41,614 nucleotides of DNA from positions 1-41,614 of the IMG/VR virus record IMGVR_UViG_3300029893_000023. One strand, given 5' to 3'. Numbering within the stretch: position 1 is the stretch's first letter; each line of letters begins with the position of its first letter. The notes under the pieces were generated by a model. The model saw nothing but the letters and a program-made list of their open reading frames with translations, ran no database searches and was not told the origin of the DNA. The stretch is from a virus. The position numbers were made by a program, and so were the translations under genes. This document shows positions 23,096-30,631 of this stretch, in pieces.

Positions 23096-24378
23096 GCGAG
23101 ATAGATGTAGTTCACGCAATCAATCACGCCTGTGCTACTGGCGCTTGGTATGAAGCCGCCCGAGAAATCGGCAAAGAGCTTAACGCTCATGTGTTGGCCG
23201 AAAATGAATCACTCCGCGCCAAGCTCTCCGAGTCGGAGCGAGAAACCGAGAAATGGAAAACCCAGGCCGGAACCGAAGCGAGGCGGGCCGTAGATAACGC
23301 CAACATAGCCATCAATATGATGGCACAGCGCGACGACGCCCGCCGCCAGCTTGCCGAAGCCCAATCCGCCCTATCCGGCAAGACCTTTAGCTGCGGCAAC
23401 TGCGACGGACTGGCGAAGAAATTGGAGGAAGTGACCAGGGAGCGGGACCGCTACGCTGACGCTTGGGCCTCGACCGCCGATGCCCTGAACCAAGAACTTC
23501 GAGAGAATGGCCCTGCCGACGTAGGACAGTATACGCGGCCAGAGGACACAAAGAACGGCATCCGCTATCTAGTGGACCTGTTGCGCCGTCGATTCGTCTA
23601 CCAGGAAAAGATGCTCGACGATATGCGCGAGAACGTCAAGGCATCCGACGAGAAGGCCGAAACCGCCGAGTCCCGCGTCCGGGAGTTGGAGGAGAAGTTG
23701 GATGAAGCTCAAAAACGACTCCAGAGCTATGGCAGATTGGCCGAAGCATTAGCGAAAGCCGATACCGAAATACGCCGTCTTCGCGGTGAGCTAGATGCCA
23801 TTCTCCTTCGTGGAGAGACTCCGTGGGCTGAGCAACGCGCTCGCGCCGAAAAGGTCGAGGCCGAAGCCGCCCGCCTAAGTCAATGGCAAGAGATGATGGC
23901 GAAAGCGGCCAAGGAAAACCGCGAGAAGCTAGAAGCCGCCCTGAAATCCGAGCGCGAGCAGACCGCCCGCCTAGAGTCCCAGGTCTCCGAATCCCGAGCC
24001 GAAGCGGAGGAGTACGCGGAGATGTTGAAGGTAGAGCGCGAGCGGAACGAGGTGATTAGGGCAAAAACGGAGGTCCAGTTTGCCTACATTACGGAACTTC
24101 GCGCCGCGCTGGCAAATCATTCTTGCGACCCGGAGCGACAGAAAACTGAGGTCAACTGGGCAGACTTGCTTTTAAAACACGGCGCGAACGCCAAGGCCCT
24201 CGCCGCCGACGCTCCGGGCGAGCCCAAGAACATCGACGAGATTGCGGGCGAATACTACGTCGAGAAGAATCCCGACGCCGAGAAACCCGACGACGGGGAG
24301 GGGCGTGAGCCGAAGTACAAGTGCGCCGATTGCAATTCGGACAACTGCTATCGGAACGACACGGAGGGCGGGGCATGA
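23092..24378 (+). CDS. Long coiled-coil protein, 428 residues
   Basis: Start by ATGA overlap. Residues about 35-350 are nearly continuous heptad-rich helix (ENESLRAKLSESERETEKWK, SRVRELEEKLDEAQKRLQSY), broken by a CGNCDG motif near residue 102. The acidic C-terminus ends with KCADCNSDNCYRND, a probable zinc site. Such proteins in early operons may scaffold replication or be structural. No enzyme motif seen. Confidence 0.55.
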   Translation: MSEIDVVHAINHACATGAWYEAAREIGKELNAHVLAENESLRAKLSESERETEKWKTQAGTEARRAVDNANIAINMMAQRDDARRQLAEAQSALSGKTFSCGNCDGLAKKLEEVTRERDRYADAWASTADALNQELRENGPADVGQYTRPEDTKNGIRYLVDLLRRRFVYQEKMLDDMRENVKASDEKAETAESRVRELEEKLDEAQKRLQSYGRLAEALAKADTEIRRLRGELDAILLRGETPWAEQRARAEKVEAEAARLSQWQEMMAKAAKENREKLEAALKSEREQTARLESQVSESRAEAEEYAEMLKVERERNEVIRAKTEVQFAYITELRAALANHSCDPERQKTEVNWADLLLKHGANAKALAADAPGEPKNIDEIAGEYYVEKNPDAEKPDDGEGREPKYKCADCNSDNCYRNDTEGGA

Positions 24379-24953
24379 GCGAAGAACAAGGCGTCCATCC
24401 AGACCATCCGGTTCCACACAATTCGCTTTTTGTCTGCGGAACGTGCGAGTCGCTTTGGGCCAAAGACAAGTCCCTCTCCGACGCCCAGGCCAGCGTGGCG
24501 ATGCTGACGGAGAAGCTAAAGCAGATAGCGAACGGCCCGGACACAAAAGACCTGATGCACCTGTCCGAAGAAGCCTTTTATGAGCGAATCGCTGAATGGT
24601 GCCAAGACCAGGCCAAGGAAGTTCTTGGCGTGAAGTTCCAGACACCAAAGAATTGCTACTGCCACGCTGTCAAAGGGGAGTGCGGGGCCTGCGTAACTGA
24701 GCGGGGACGACTCGCCGCCCTCTCCCAATCCTCGGACGCCTGGCTGGCGAGGGAGAAGGCTAGAGAGTGGCGCTTGATGGAGCGATGGCACCTAGCCGAA
24801 GCGAAGGCGATTGCCGACAGCTTCAGGTTGGACATTCCAGGTAACCGGCCCGACCCATACAAGACCGGACGCTATGACGCGCACCATGCCTTTGCGAAAG
24901 AGTGTGGGGACCGCGCCGCCGCCCTGGAAGCTGAATGTGGCAAGGAGAAATAA
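24375..24953 (+). CDS. Hypothetical protein with Cys motifs, 192 residues
   Basis: Contains CGTCES near the start, a helical middle, and CYCHAVKGECGAC near residue 93, suggesting metal binding. The C-terminal 70 residues are helical and basic. ATGA-coupled to the preceding coiled-coil gene and TAATG-linked to the next. The early helix LSDAQASVAMLTEKLKQIA echoes the upstream coiled coil. Unrecognised. Confidence 0.5.
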   Translation: MSEEQGVHPDHPVPHNSLFVCGTCESLWAKDKSLSDAQASVAMLTEKLKQIANGPDTKDLMHLSEEAFYERIAEWCQDQAKEVLGVKFQTPKNCYCHAVKGECGACVTERGRLAALSQSSDAWLAREKAREWRLMERWHLAEAKAIADSFRLDIPGNRPDPYKTGRYDAHHAFAKECGDRAAALEAECGKEK

Positions 24954-25142
24954 TGCTCGTTCACTACGATCATAAGAGAAAACGGACATCCCAACCCCGG
25001 CGTCGTCTTGTGCGGGAAGCCGTGGCGACCAACGTACGGAACGCTCTCTTTCTGGTGGCGCTTCGTAACGTGCCCGGATTGTCTGGCGAAGAAGTTTACC
25101 CACCCGCCCGTCACGAAGGGCAAGGAGGAGAGTGGTGGCTAA
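24953..25142 (+). pseudogene. Small Trp/Cys protein gene with apparent +1 frameshift
   Basis: The ATG at 24953 (TAATG overlap) opens a frame reading MLVHYDHK. The protein-like sequence continues only in the +1 frame: NGHPNPGVVLCGKPWRPTY, then FWWRFVTCPDCLAKKF, ending at a TAA at 25140-25142. The likely shift point is AAGAGAAAACGG (24974-24985); one base too many in the A run explains it. The shifted part has the Cys...CPxCL pattern of small phage zinc proteins. The unshifted 65-residue reading is Arg-rich and unlike a known protein. Natural mutation, assembly error or programmed shift are all possible. Confidence 0.5.
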
Positions 25143-25278
25143 GAAGATAACCGACAAGATGCGGCTGGACTGGCTGGAAAGGGTTGCGCCAGGCGTGTAT
25201 GTGACAGTTCGAGCCGCCATTGACGCCGCGATCCGGGCCGAGTGGAAGGCCAAGCGGGAGGGGCGGGAGGGACAATGA
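25135..25278 (+). CDS. Small conserved phage protein, 47 residues
   Basis: GTG start with AAGGAGGAG upstream. The product (starts MAKKITDKMRLDWLER, with VRAAIDAAIRAEW) matches a recurring small phage pattern, TDxxRLDWLE...AIDAA, of unknown function. Overlaps the preceding and following genes. Confidence 0.6.
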   Translation: MAKKITDKMRLDWLERVAPGVYVTVRAAIDAAIRAEWKAKREGREGQ

Positions 25279-25376
25279 TCTGTCTAATCTGCAAGATGAT
25301 GCCTCCCTTTTGCGATTGGGTGCGACACTTTAGATGGACGAAACGGAAGTCCGAGCCCGACAAGGGCAGGAAGTGA
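25275..25376 (+). CDS. Tiny Cys-containing protein, 33 residues
   Basis: ATGA overlap start. MICLICKMMPPFCDWV suggests a small metal-binding site, followed by a basic tail. Found by overlap chain and amino-acid pattern; no family assigned. Confidence 0.45.
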   Translation: MICLICKMMPPFCDWVRHFRWTKRKSEPDKGRK

Positions 25377-25377
25377 C

Positions 25378-25563
25378 ATGGAAGATACAGAGAGCATCAA
25401 AGAGCAGTTGTTGACAGCCAGCACCGAGGCGAAGCAGCACGGCAAGTCGCTGCGTGACTTCGATGAGGAAGGCAATCCCATTTGCCCGCAATGCGGCGAA
25501 CATTTGGTTTTCGCCGGAAACAAGATTCGGAAGCTGTTGCTTCGGCTCCTTCAAACGCTATGA
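25378..25563 (+). CDS. Small zinc-ribbon-like protein, 61 residues
   Basis: An acidic helix is followed by NPICPQCGEHLVFAGNK, a CPxCG knuckle. The tail is hydrophobic and basic (IRKLLLRLLQTL). Stop overlaps the next ATG. Likely a small regulator or adaptor; function unknown. Confidence 0.5.
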   Translation: MEDTESIKEQLLTASTEAKQHGKSLRDFDEEGNPICPQCGEHLVFAGNKIRKLLLRLLQTL

Positions 25564-25686
25564 CCCCCAAGCCTGAGAAGTTGAGCGAAGCCGATATCGA
25601 CGCGATGATTCGGGAGCGAGAAGTATCAGTTAGAGGGCTTGGTCAAAGAGGCCCAAGCCCTACTTGGAGGACCGGATGCCCGCTGA
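25560..25686 (+). pseudogene. Small helical protein gene with apparent +1 frameshift
   Basis: The ATG at 25560 (ATGA overlap) reads MTPKPEKLSEADIDAMIRE. A sensible continuation, EKYQLEGLVKEAQALLGGPD, lies only in the +1 frame and ends at a TGA at 25684-25686, overlapping the next gene. In the original frame the tail is Ser/Pro/Thr-rich and ends at 25700. The shift must fall near CGGGAGCGAGAAG (25611-25623). This is the second such case within 700 nt. Confidence 0.45.
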
Positions 25687-25759
25687 CAACGAGCCGTTAA
25701 CGATAGACCAGGCGCTCCGATCCGAAGCGGGAGAGGCGCGGAAGGAGGCTGGACGATGA
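25676..25759 (+). CDS. Tiny hypothetical protein, 27 residues
   Basis: ATG start inside the end of the preceding gene; the peptide (MPADNEPLTIDQALRSEAGE) is a short acidic helix. Its stop overlaps the next ATG (ATGA). TACTTGGAGGACCGG upstream contains a good ribosome site. Confidence 0.45.
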   Translation: MPADNEPLTIDQALRSEAGEARKEAGR

Positions 25760-26049
25760 GACCCAAGCACGGCCGGAACTTCCCAGCATCAGCCATCACC
25801 GTAGACCTGTTGTGGCGGACGCTGGAAAAGCAGCTATTCGACGGCGTTCAGCCCTCGGAAATCCAGCGCACGGAAATGCGCCGGGCGTTTTACATCGGGT
25901 TCACCGAGGGCTTTGCCGTCCTGACCGACCTGTCGGAGGAACTGAGCGAGGACGAGGCTTGCAAGGTGCTCGACCGACTGGAGAAGGAGTGCAGGGAGTT
26001 TCACGCGGCGGAAATCAACAAGCTGTTGCCGTCCCGGGGGAACGCATGA
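25756..26049 (+). CDS. Hypothetical early phage protein, 97 residues
   Basis: Helical acidic-basic protein: RTEMRRAFYIGFTEGFAVLT then ELSEDEACKVLDRLEKECRE. This pattern (small protein tracking a helix pair, often just before integrase or replication genes) is seen in other phages without assigned function. ATGA-coupled at both ends. Confidence 0.55.
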   Translation: MRPKHGRNFPASAITVDLLWRTLEKQLFDGVQPSEIQRTEMRRAFYIGFTEGFAVLTDLSEELSEDEACKVLDRLEKECREFHAAEINKLLPSRGNA

Positions 26050-27341
26050 ACGACCTGACGACTATCGAAGCAAGGATCTCGCCGGCAGACCTGTTCGAGC
26101 GGTTTCTGCGCCTGTCGATCGCGGACGGCGCCGCCTCTCATCGCACCCTAGCCGTTTACCGCCAGGGCTTCGCCTCTTACCTTGCCTGGTGCCAGGCCCG
26201 CGGCCAAGACCCCGCAACAGCATCGTATGATCACATCCAGGAATACCGCCGGGCGCTCGCAGCGAAGCACAAGCGGAGCACCGTTCAGCTCAGGCTCCGC
26301 GCCGTCCGAATCCTGTACGACGCCATGCAAAGATGGGGGCGGCGCTCCGACAACCCCGCGGCCGGCGTCCGAGCCCCCAAGGATAGGACCGCGCAAGAAA
26401 CCAAGGTCCTGCAAAAGGCCCTCACTCCAGATGAGGCGAAGCGATTCTTCCACTCCCTGCCTGACAACTCCAGCATTCCCGGCGCCCGCGACCGGGCCAT
26501 GATGCTGCTCGCCATGTTCCACGGGCTCAGAGCGGAGGAGCTCCGCAACGCGACCGTTGACGACTTCGGCCCGGCGTACCAGCACATGACCGTCAGGGGC
26601 AAGGGATCGAAGCAGCGGTTGATCGCATTGCTCCCGATCGTGTCCGACTCGATCAAAGTATGGGTCGAAATGATGGGGAGGTTCCGCTTCAACCTGACCC
26701 CGATGTTCTATCGCCTGGACATTCCCGGTTCCTTGCCGCTTTCTGTGCGGAGTATCGAGCGAATCGCGGATTATTATCTGGTCAAGTCAGGACTGAAGCA
26801 AGCCGGCCGCTCGGTTCATGCTCTCCGGCATACCTTCGCGGTCCTCGCCGCCCTCGGTGGCGCCGAACGCGAAGCCCTTGCCAGAGACATGGGACACGCC
26901 GACATCCGAACAACCGACGTATACGTTAGGGCCGCAGCCGCTTTGCAGAAACCCGCCGCCCTCGCAGCCTGGGCGGCATTCGAAGGAGGCAGGATGGGAC
27001 AAGAGACTCAGATCGGAACCGGGAAGGGACCGGACGGCAAGTCCGTGACCTACTGGAGCAAGCCGGCGCCCGGCGGATTATCAGTCGTCGAGGCGCGGGA
27101 CGAGCAGGGCGGGCGGATCACCCACAGCGACAGCATCCGCGGATTGGAAAAGGCCGGGTACACCGTAGACAAGCCGGAGCCGAACGGACCCGACACCCCG
27201 GGCCCGGTCAGGACCAACGGCACCCCGGAGCCGACCGACCAGGCGCCGGAGATCCCGGGAGACCAGGGCGAGCCGGCCGGCGGAGTTCCAACCACGGAAG
27301 GAGACCCCGAGCCAGAGAAGGAGGCCGCAGCCGCCCAGTAA
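26046..27341 (+). CDS. int: Tyrosine recombinase, phage integrase
   Basis: The product is 431 residues. Residues 12-115 are the SAM-like core-binding domain. The catalytic domain (125-315) shows Arg162 in GLRAEEL, Lys186 in RGKGSK, His258-x-x-Arg261 in HALRHTF, His284 in GHADIRT and nucleophile Tyr293 in TTDVYVRA, a full XerC/D-type set. Residues 316-431 are an unusual Gly/Pro/Glu-rich tail without clear fold. It integrates and, with an excisionase, excises the phage genome. ATGA-coupled start; a strong bidirectional terminator follows. The attP core could not be identified. Confidence 0.9.
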   Translation: MNDLTTIEARISPADLFERFLRLSIADGAASHRTLAVYRQGFASYLAWCQARGQDPATASYDHIQEYRRALAAKHKRSTVQLRLRAVRILYDAMQRWGRRSDNPAAGVRAPKDRTAQETKVLQKALTPDEAKRFFHSLPDNSSIPGARDRAMMLLAMFHGLRAEELRNATVDDFGPAYQHMTVRGKGSKQRLIALLPIVSDSIKVWVEMMGRFRFNLTPMFYRLDIPGSLPLSVRSIERIADYYLVKSGLKQAGRSVHALRHTFAVLAALGGAEREALARDMGHADIRTTDVYVRAAAALQKPAALAAWAAFEGGRMGQETQIGTGKGPDGKSVTYWSKPAPGGLSVVEARDEQGGRITHSDSIRGLEKAGYTVDKPEPNGPDTPGPVRTNGTPEPTDQAPEIPGDQGEPAGGVPTTEGDPEPEKEAAAAQ

Positions 27342-27364
27342 TCCACAAGCCAGCCAGAAACAAG

Positions 27365-27403
27365 AAAGCCCCGCCCGGGTTATCCCCAGGGCGGGGCTTT
27401 TTC
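27365..27403. terminator. Bidirectional intrinsic terminator between convergent operons
   Basis: AAAGCCCCGCCC (27365-27376) pairs perfectly with GGGCGGGGCTTT (27389-27400), loop 12 nt, followed by TTC; the opposite strand also ends in a T run. It ends the rightward early operon after int and the leftward accessory operon. Confidence 0.9.
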
Positions 27404-27413
27404 TCAGCAGGCA

Positions 27414-27749
27414 CTACGGCCGGACGATCCGGCGCAGCTCGCAGCCGTACACATCGGCGGAGTATGCCGAGCTCGGCGGGCAAGCCGCCCGCTGCCGATC
27501 GACCTCCGCCAACGCCTCCGGATCGAGCCGCCGGGCCAGCAGGAACCGATAGAGCCGCGCCTTGCGCTCCTGCCTGGCCTCGAAACGTGCCCATCCCGCC
27601 TTTCGGTCCTCCCAGTCAGCCCGGAGCTGGTCCGGCGTGACCGGCTGGAGATCGCCGGACAGCGCCAAGAGGGGATAGCGTTCCTCCTGGCGCCGGTTTC
27701 GTCGCTTGGCGGATCGCTCCGCCCAATCTGGGCGCCGGTCCTGGCTCAC
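27414..27749 (-). CDS. Hypothetical protein, 111 residues
   Basis: Start GTG at 27749 is chosen because it overlaps the preceding stop as GTGA; a longer reading from 27863 would overlap the upstream gene by over 100 nt. The product is an Arg-rich helical protein (WAERSAKRRNRRQEE, FEARQERKARLYRFLLARRL) with Cys residues near the end. Last gene of the leftward module. Unrecognised; DNA binding plausible. Confidence 0.5.
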   Translation of the reverse strand: MSQDRRPDWAERSAKRRNRRQEERYPLLALSGDLQPVTPDQLRADWEDRKAGWARFEARQERKARLYRFLLARRLDPEALAEVDRQRAACPPSSAYSADVYGCELRRIVRP

Positions 27750-28036
27750 ACCAGCCCCGCTATCCGCCGCGACAGGTACCACCGGAACCCCTGCCCGACC
27801 GCCTGAGTAGGCATCCCGCCGCACCCAATAATGGCGTACCATTCCCGCCACCGGGCCCCGCACCAGCGCAGGAAACCGCCCATCCCTCCGGGCGCCTCCC
27901 GCACGTCACCAGGCAAGCGCCGGAGCTCGGCGCAGTAGGCCAGGAAATGAGGATTCCAGCCCCTCAGCTCTAGCCGCTTCCGGCCGCGCGTTTCCGTTCC
28001 CATGGACAGGAGCCGACCGGTCCTTGGGTGCCTCAT
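27746..28036 (-). CDS. Hypothetical protein, 96 residues
   Basis: ATGA-coupled to the DUF5348-like gene. Rich in Arg, Gly and Trp: RGWNPHFLAYCAELRRLP, FLRWCGARWREWYAIIGCGG. Compact helical protein with four cysteines. No family recognised. Confidence 0.5.
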   Translation of the reverse strand: MRHPRTGRLLSMGTETRGRKRLELRGWNPHFLAYCAELRRLPGDVREAPGGMGGFLRWCGARWREWYAIIGCGGMPTQAVGQGFRWYLSRRIAGLV

Positions 28037-28269
28037 CGCGCCCGCCTAGCCGGAAGGTCCGGCCTCAGACCGATGACGGTACGCCCGTCAGGAGCCAGGG
28101 CGACGTAATCCCGGCCGTCATGCTCGATCCGGCAGCAGACCCACAAGTCAGGCCCTATCTGGAGCTCGACCAGATCGCCCGATGTGAGCTCGAATATGCC
28201 GCCGCCATCTTCCAGGGGGCGAGCGTAACCCCATCGCCCGGTTTGCAGGCGTAGCAGGCCGCGCCTCAT
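28033..28269 (-). CDS. DUF5348-like small beta protein
   Basis: The product is 78 residues. GGIFELTSGDLVELQIG, then WVCCRIEHDGRDYVALAPDG follows the small beta-barrel pattern of DUF5348, found beside mobile-element genes. ATGA coupling links it to radC upstream and the next gene downstream. Function unknown. Confidence 0.55.
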   Translation of the reverse strand: MRRGLLRLQTGRWGYARPLEDGGGIFELTSGDLVELQIGPDLWVCCRIEHDGRDYVALAPDGRTVIGLRPDLPARRAR

Positions 28270-28706
28270 AGCGCACCATCCTCACGGAAGGAGTAATGCG
28301 AGTCTTCCGCAATGATGACGTGATCGAGCAGCGGGATGCCGAGGATGCGCCCCGCCCGCTCGAGCCGTTTCGTCGCCTCTCGGTCCTCGTGCGACGGGCG
28401 GGTGTCTCCGGACGGGTGGTTATGCGCCACGATGACCCCGGCCGCTCCGGCGAGGATCGCAGGCTTGAACACTTCGCGAGGATGCACCAGCGAAGCCGTC
28501 AGCGTTCCCATGCTGACCAGGTTGACCGCGATGGGCTTGTTTCGCGCGTCCACCGCGATCATGACGAAGTGCTCCCGATCCGCTCCGGCCCCGATGAACT
28601 CACGGACCAGCGCCGCCGCTTCGCGCGGCCCATCGCAGGATCGGCGACCGTCAAAGGCTATGCCGCCGTCCCTCACTAGCAAGCATTTCACGACTGGAAC
28701 AACCAT
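28266..28706 (-). CDS. radC: RadC-family JAB/MPN protein
   Basis: The product is 146 residues. Start ATG at 28706 follows GGGGGAGG. The JAMM motif is complete: Glu45, AHNHPSGD (residues 94-101) and Ser105/Asp108 downstream. Only the MPN domain is present; the helix-hairpin-helix half of chromosomal RadC is missing, as in plasmid and island copies. The family is common in mobile elements, with debated roles in DNA processing or anti-defence. It lies between a DUF932 gene and a DUF5348-like gene, a plasmid-like grouping. Confidence 0.85.
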   Translation of the reverse strand: MVVPVVKCLLVRDGGIAFDGRRSCDGPREAAALVREFIGAGADREHFVMIAVDARNKPIAVNLVSMGTLTASLVHPREVFKPAILAGAAGVIVAHNHPSGDTRPSHEDREATKRLERAGRILGIPLLDHVIIAEDSHYSFREDGAL

Positions 28707-28764
28707 GCTACCTCCCCCGGCCTCCCGGCCGATGCCAGCGCCCCGCAAGGCGCCCGCACCGACC

Positions 28765-28798
28765 CCCAGGGGGCCGAGGTTGCCCCCGGCCCCCTGGG
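28765..28798 (-). terminator. Strong hairpin between DUF932 and radC genes
   Basis: CCCAGGGGGCC (28765-28775) and GGCCCCCTGGG (28788-28798) form a perfect 11-bp stem with a 12-nt loop. No T run follows on either strand, so it may act as an RNA processing or stability element or a Rho-type pause rather than a full terminator. Confidence 0.5.
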
Positions 28799-28806
28799 AT
28801 ACTCGG

Positions 28807-29961
28807 CTAGGCCGTGACCAGCTCGCCAGAGGCGACCTTCCCAGCGATGGCCTCAAGCTCGGGCGCCGCCTCCGTGTCCGCGTCCTGGGCATACCGCGCG
28901 ACCGCCTGAGCCAGGCCGAAGCGCGTCATGTCGTAATCCCCCAGGAAGTGAGCCAGGAGCGCTTCCTTGCCCTTCTCCGACAGCCCCGCCGCCTTGGCGA
29001 CGTTCTCGACCGCCGCAGAGGGCGCCGTGACCTTGACCGCCTGCGCGTCCCGGCAGCGGTTCACCAGGGCCCGGAAGGTGTCCGCGTTGAAGGCTCCCTT
29101 CACCGCGTCCCGCGCCTTCAGGAAGATCGCCTTAGACTCTACGGCTAGGGTTTGCTCGGAGAACAACCCCACCGCCTGCCGCTCGCCCAGGTGAACCTGA
29201 CCGATGGCCTTTTCGAAGATCAGGCCGTTAGCGCAGGCCCCCTCGAAGATGCCGACCTGGACGGCGTAGCCGCCGTGTCCCGTTTCGCTATTCGAGATCG
29301 TCACCAGCGGATAGACCGTTCCGCCCCCGCCCGGCATGTCCCGGCCGATGTCGAAGCCGATGGACCGGAGGTAATCCGCGTTTCCCATGTCCCCGGCCCG
29401 GATCGACCGCCCCGCCTTCCGGCCCTGGTTGATCGACTCCCAGACGGCCGGGGTAGTCAGCTTGATCCGCATGGACGTTTCCGTCAGCGCCGCTTCGAGG
29501 GGCACGGCGCCCGCCTCCCTCGCCGCCTGCAGGCTGGCAAAGGCGATGTCGTAATGGTCCAGGACGCGGAACCGATCCGAGAGGAACGCCCTGACATTTC
29601 CGTCCAGCACCCGAACGAACCGCCGCGCCGGGCCGTCCGCCATGAGGCCGTTCAAGAGCTCCGCCGCGCGCGCCGGCCGGGTCTCCGCCAAGCGCCGCAG
29701 GAACTGCCCCGGGATGGACGGCTCCGCCTTTTCCCCGACCTGGAGCAGCGCCGCGGGCCGGATCGGCGCCGGCCTGGGGAGCCACTCGCCCGCCTTCACG
29801 TCCGCCGCCTTCAGGACCAGCCCGCTTTCCGTCGCTTCGACCTTGAGGCTTCGCGTGTCCGCCACGAAGTCCGCTTTTGCCTTGGCCTGCCGTTCGAGCT
29901 CCGTTACCAGATCGACCAGCCGCCCCCTGCCCTGCCATGCCTGCCCGTTGTTATCCGCCAT
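28807..29961 (-). CDS. DUF932 (phage/plasmid-like) protein
   Basis: The product is 384 residues; start after GGGAGGTCG. Features of the DUF932 family: RRFVRVLDGNVRAFLSDRFR followed by LDHYDIA, TETSMRIKL, RAGDMGNADYLRSIG-type core and VTISNSETGHGGYAVQVGIF with ACANGLIFE. The family is found on plasmids, integrative elements and phages, usually near radC or anti-restriction genes; no activity is established. The length is normal. Long antisense frames exist opposite to it because of high GC. Confidence 0.8.
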   Translation of the reverse strand: MADNNGQAWQGRGRLVDLVTELERQAKAKADFVADTRSLKVEATESGLVLKAADVKAGEWLPRPAPIRPAALLQVGEKAEPSIPGQFLRRLAETRPARAAELLNGLMADGPARRFVRVLDGNVRAFLSDRFRVLDHYDIAFASLQAAREAGAVPLEAALTETSMRIKLTTPAVWESINQGRKAGRSIRAGDMGNADYLRSIGFDIGRDMPGGGGTVYPLVTISNSETGHGGYAVQVGIFEGACANGLIFEKAIGQVHLGERQAVGLFSEQTLAVESKAIFLKARDAVKGAFNADTFRALVNRCRDAQAVKVTAPSAAVENVAKAAGLSEKGKEALLAHFLGDYDMTRFGLAQAVARYAQDADTEAAPELEAIAGKVASGELVTA

Positions 29962-30012
29962 GTCTACGACCTCCCTTGCTTCGATTCCCTGGCCTACCAG
30001 CCCAGGCGGAGA

Positions 30013-30036
30013 GGCCCCGGGATCGCTCCCGAGGCC
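30013..30036 (-). terminator. Hairpin upstream of the DUF932 gene
   Basis: GGCCCCGGGA (30013-30022) pairs with TCCCGAGGCC (30027-30036) except for one mismatch, loop TCGC. No T run. It may attenuate or stabilise mRNA between the small genes and DUF932. Confidence 0.4.
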
Positions 30037-30048
30037 CTACCGTCCGCG

Positions 30049-30315
30049 CTACTGGCCCGCGAACAGATCGCCCTGTCCGTCGGCCGTCACGACCTCCGGC
30101 AGCGCTCCCCGGCTCCACTTCGCCGGGTCCGACCCCTCACACTCCGCCCCCGCCAGTACTGGGCAGGGGTTCTCAGGCTCGCAGGAATGGACCGGGAAGC
30201 CGACCGGCCCCGCGCCCGCGTGGTAGCTATTCGCCCCATCGCCCGAATGCCCACACGCGCAGATCGAGCGCGGGTAGCTCTTCGCGAACTCCGCCGACTT
30301 GGCGGGGACGGTCAT
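30049..30315 (-). CDS. Hypothetical Cys-rich protein, 88 residues
   Basis: Start ATG at 30315 overlaps the preceding stop (ATGA). The product has RSICACGHSGDG, HSCEPENPCPVLAGAECEG: several Cys/His that suggest a zinc-binding fold. Encoded just before DUF932. No family recognised. Confidence 0.5.
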   Translation of the reverse strand: MTVPAKSAEFAKSYPRSICACGHSGDGANSYHAGAGPVGFPVHSCEPENPCPVLAGAECEGSDPAKWSRGALPEVVTADGQGDLFAGQ

Positions 30316-30491
30316 GCCCGCACCCCGACACGCTCGCGCAGCTCCGCCACCAGGGCGCCGCCCGAAGGCCGCGCAAAGACCCGCTCGCGCGCCTTCCAAG
30401 CGCACGACGGGCCGCACGTCCAGCCCAACAGCCCACGACAGCCCCGCGCGCCATCCGCGCGCGTCACCACGACCTCACCACGTACCGCCAT
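30312..30491 (-). CDS. Hypothetical protein, first gene of the leftward module
   Basis: The product is 59 residues; start ATG at 30491 follows GCGGGAGGTCGC. It has an N-terminal strand pair (VRGEVVVTRADGARGCRG) and a CGPSCAWKAR segment. It follows a leader RNA with a terminator, so its expression may be attenuated. Unrecognised. Confidence 0.45.
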   Translation of the reverse strand: MAVRGEVVVTRADGARGCRGLLGWTCGPSCAWKARERVFARPSGGALVAELRERVGVRA

Positions 30492-30513
30492 TGCGACCTC
30501 CCGCCCCGTCGAG

Positions 30514-30616
30514 GGGCAAAAAGAAAGACCCAAGCGCCCCCTGTGGCTCCCTCGCCCGTTTGGGCGGGTAGCAGCGCGCTTGGGTCTAAATGCCGTCGGT
30601 GCGAGGGCCACAGGGT
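30514..30616 (-). ncRNA. Leader RNA with intrinsic terminator and crossing stem
   Basis: Read leftward from the promoter at 30623-30631. Stem A: CCCTGTGGCCCTCGC (complement of 30601-30615) pairs with 30539-30555 apart from a 2-nt bulge. Stem T: 30576-30587 pairs perfectly with 30526-30537 (12 bp, AGACCCAAGCGC), followed by TTTCTTTTTG, an intrinsic terminator. An inner hairpin is CGCCC/GGGCG with loop AAAC (30553-30566). The order A-T-A'-T' allows a pseudoknot or two exclusive folds. It may be a terminated small RNA or an attenuator for the leftward operon. Confidence 0.6.
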
Positions 30617-30622
30617 GCGCTA

Positions 30623-30631
30623 AGTATAGCA
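30623..30631 (-). promoter_or_regulatory. Leftward extended -10 promoter
   Basis: On the minus strand TGC TATACT (extended -10) lies at 30631-30623. No good -35 at 17 nt; TTGCGT at a 20-nt spacer is the nearest. Transcription would begin near 30616, the exact start of stem A of the leader RNA. Confidence 0.5.
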
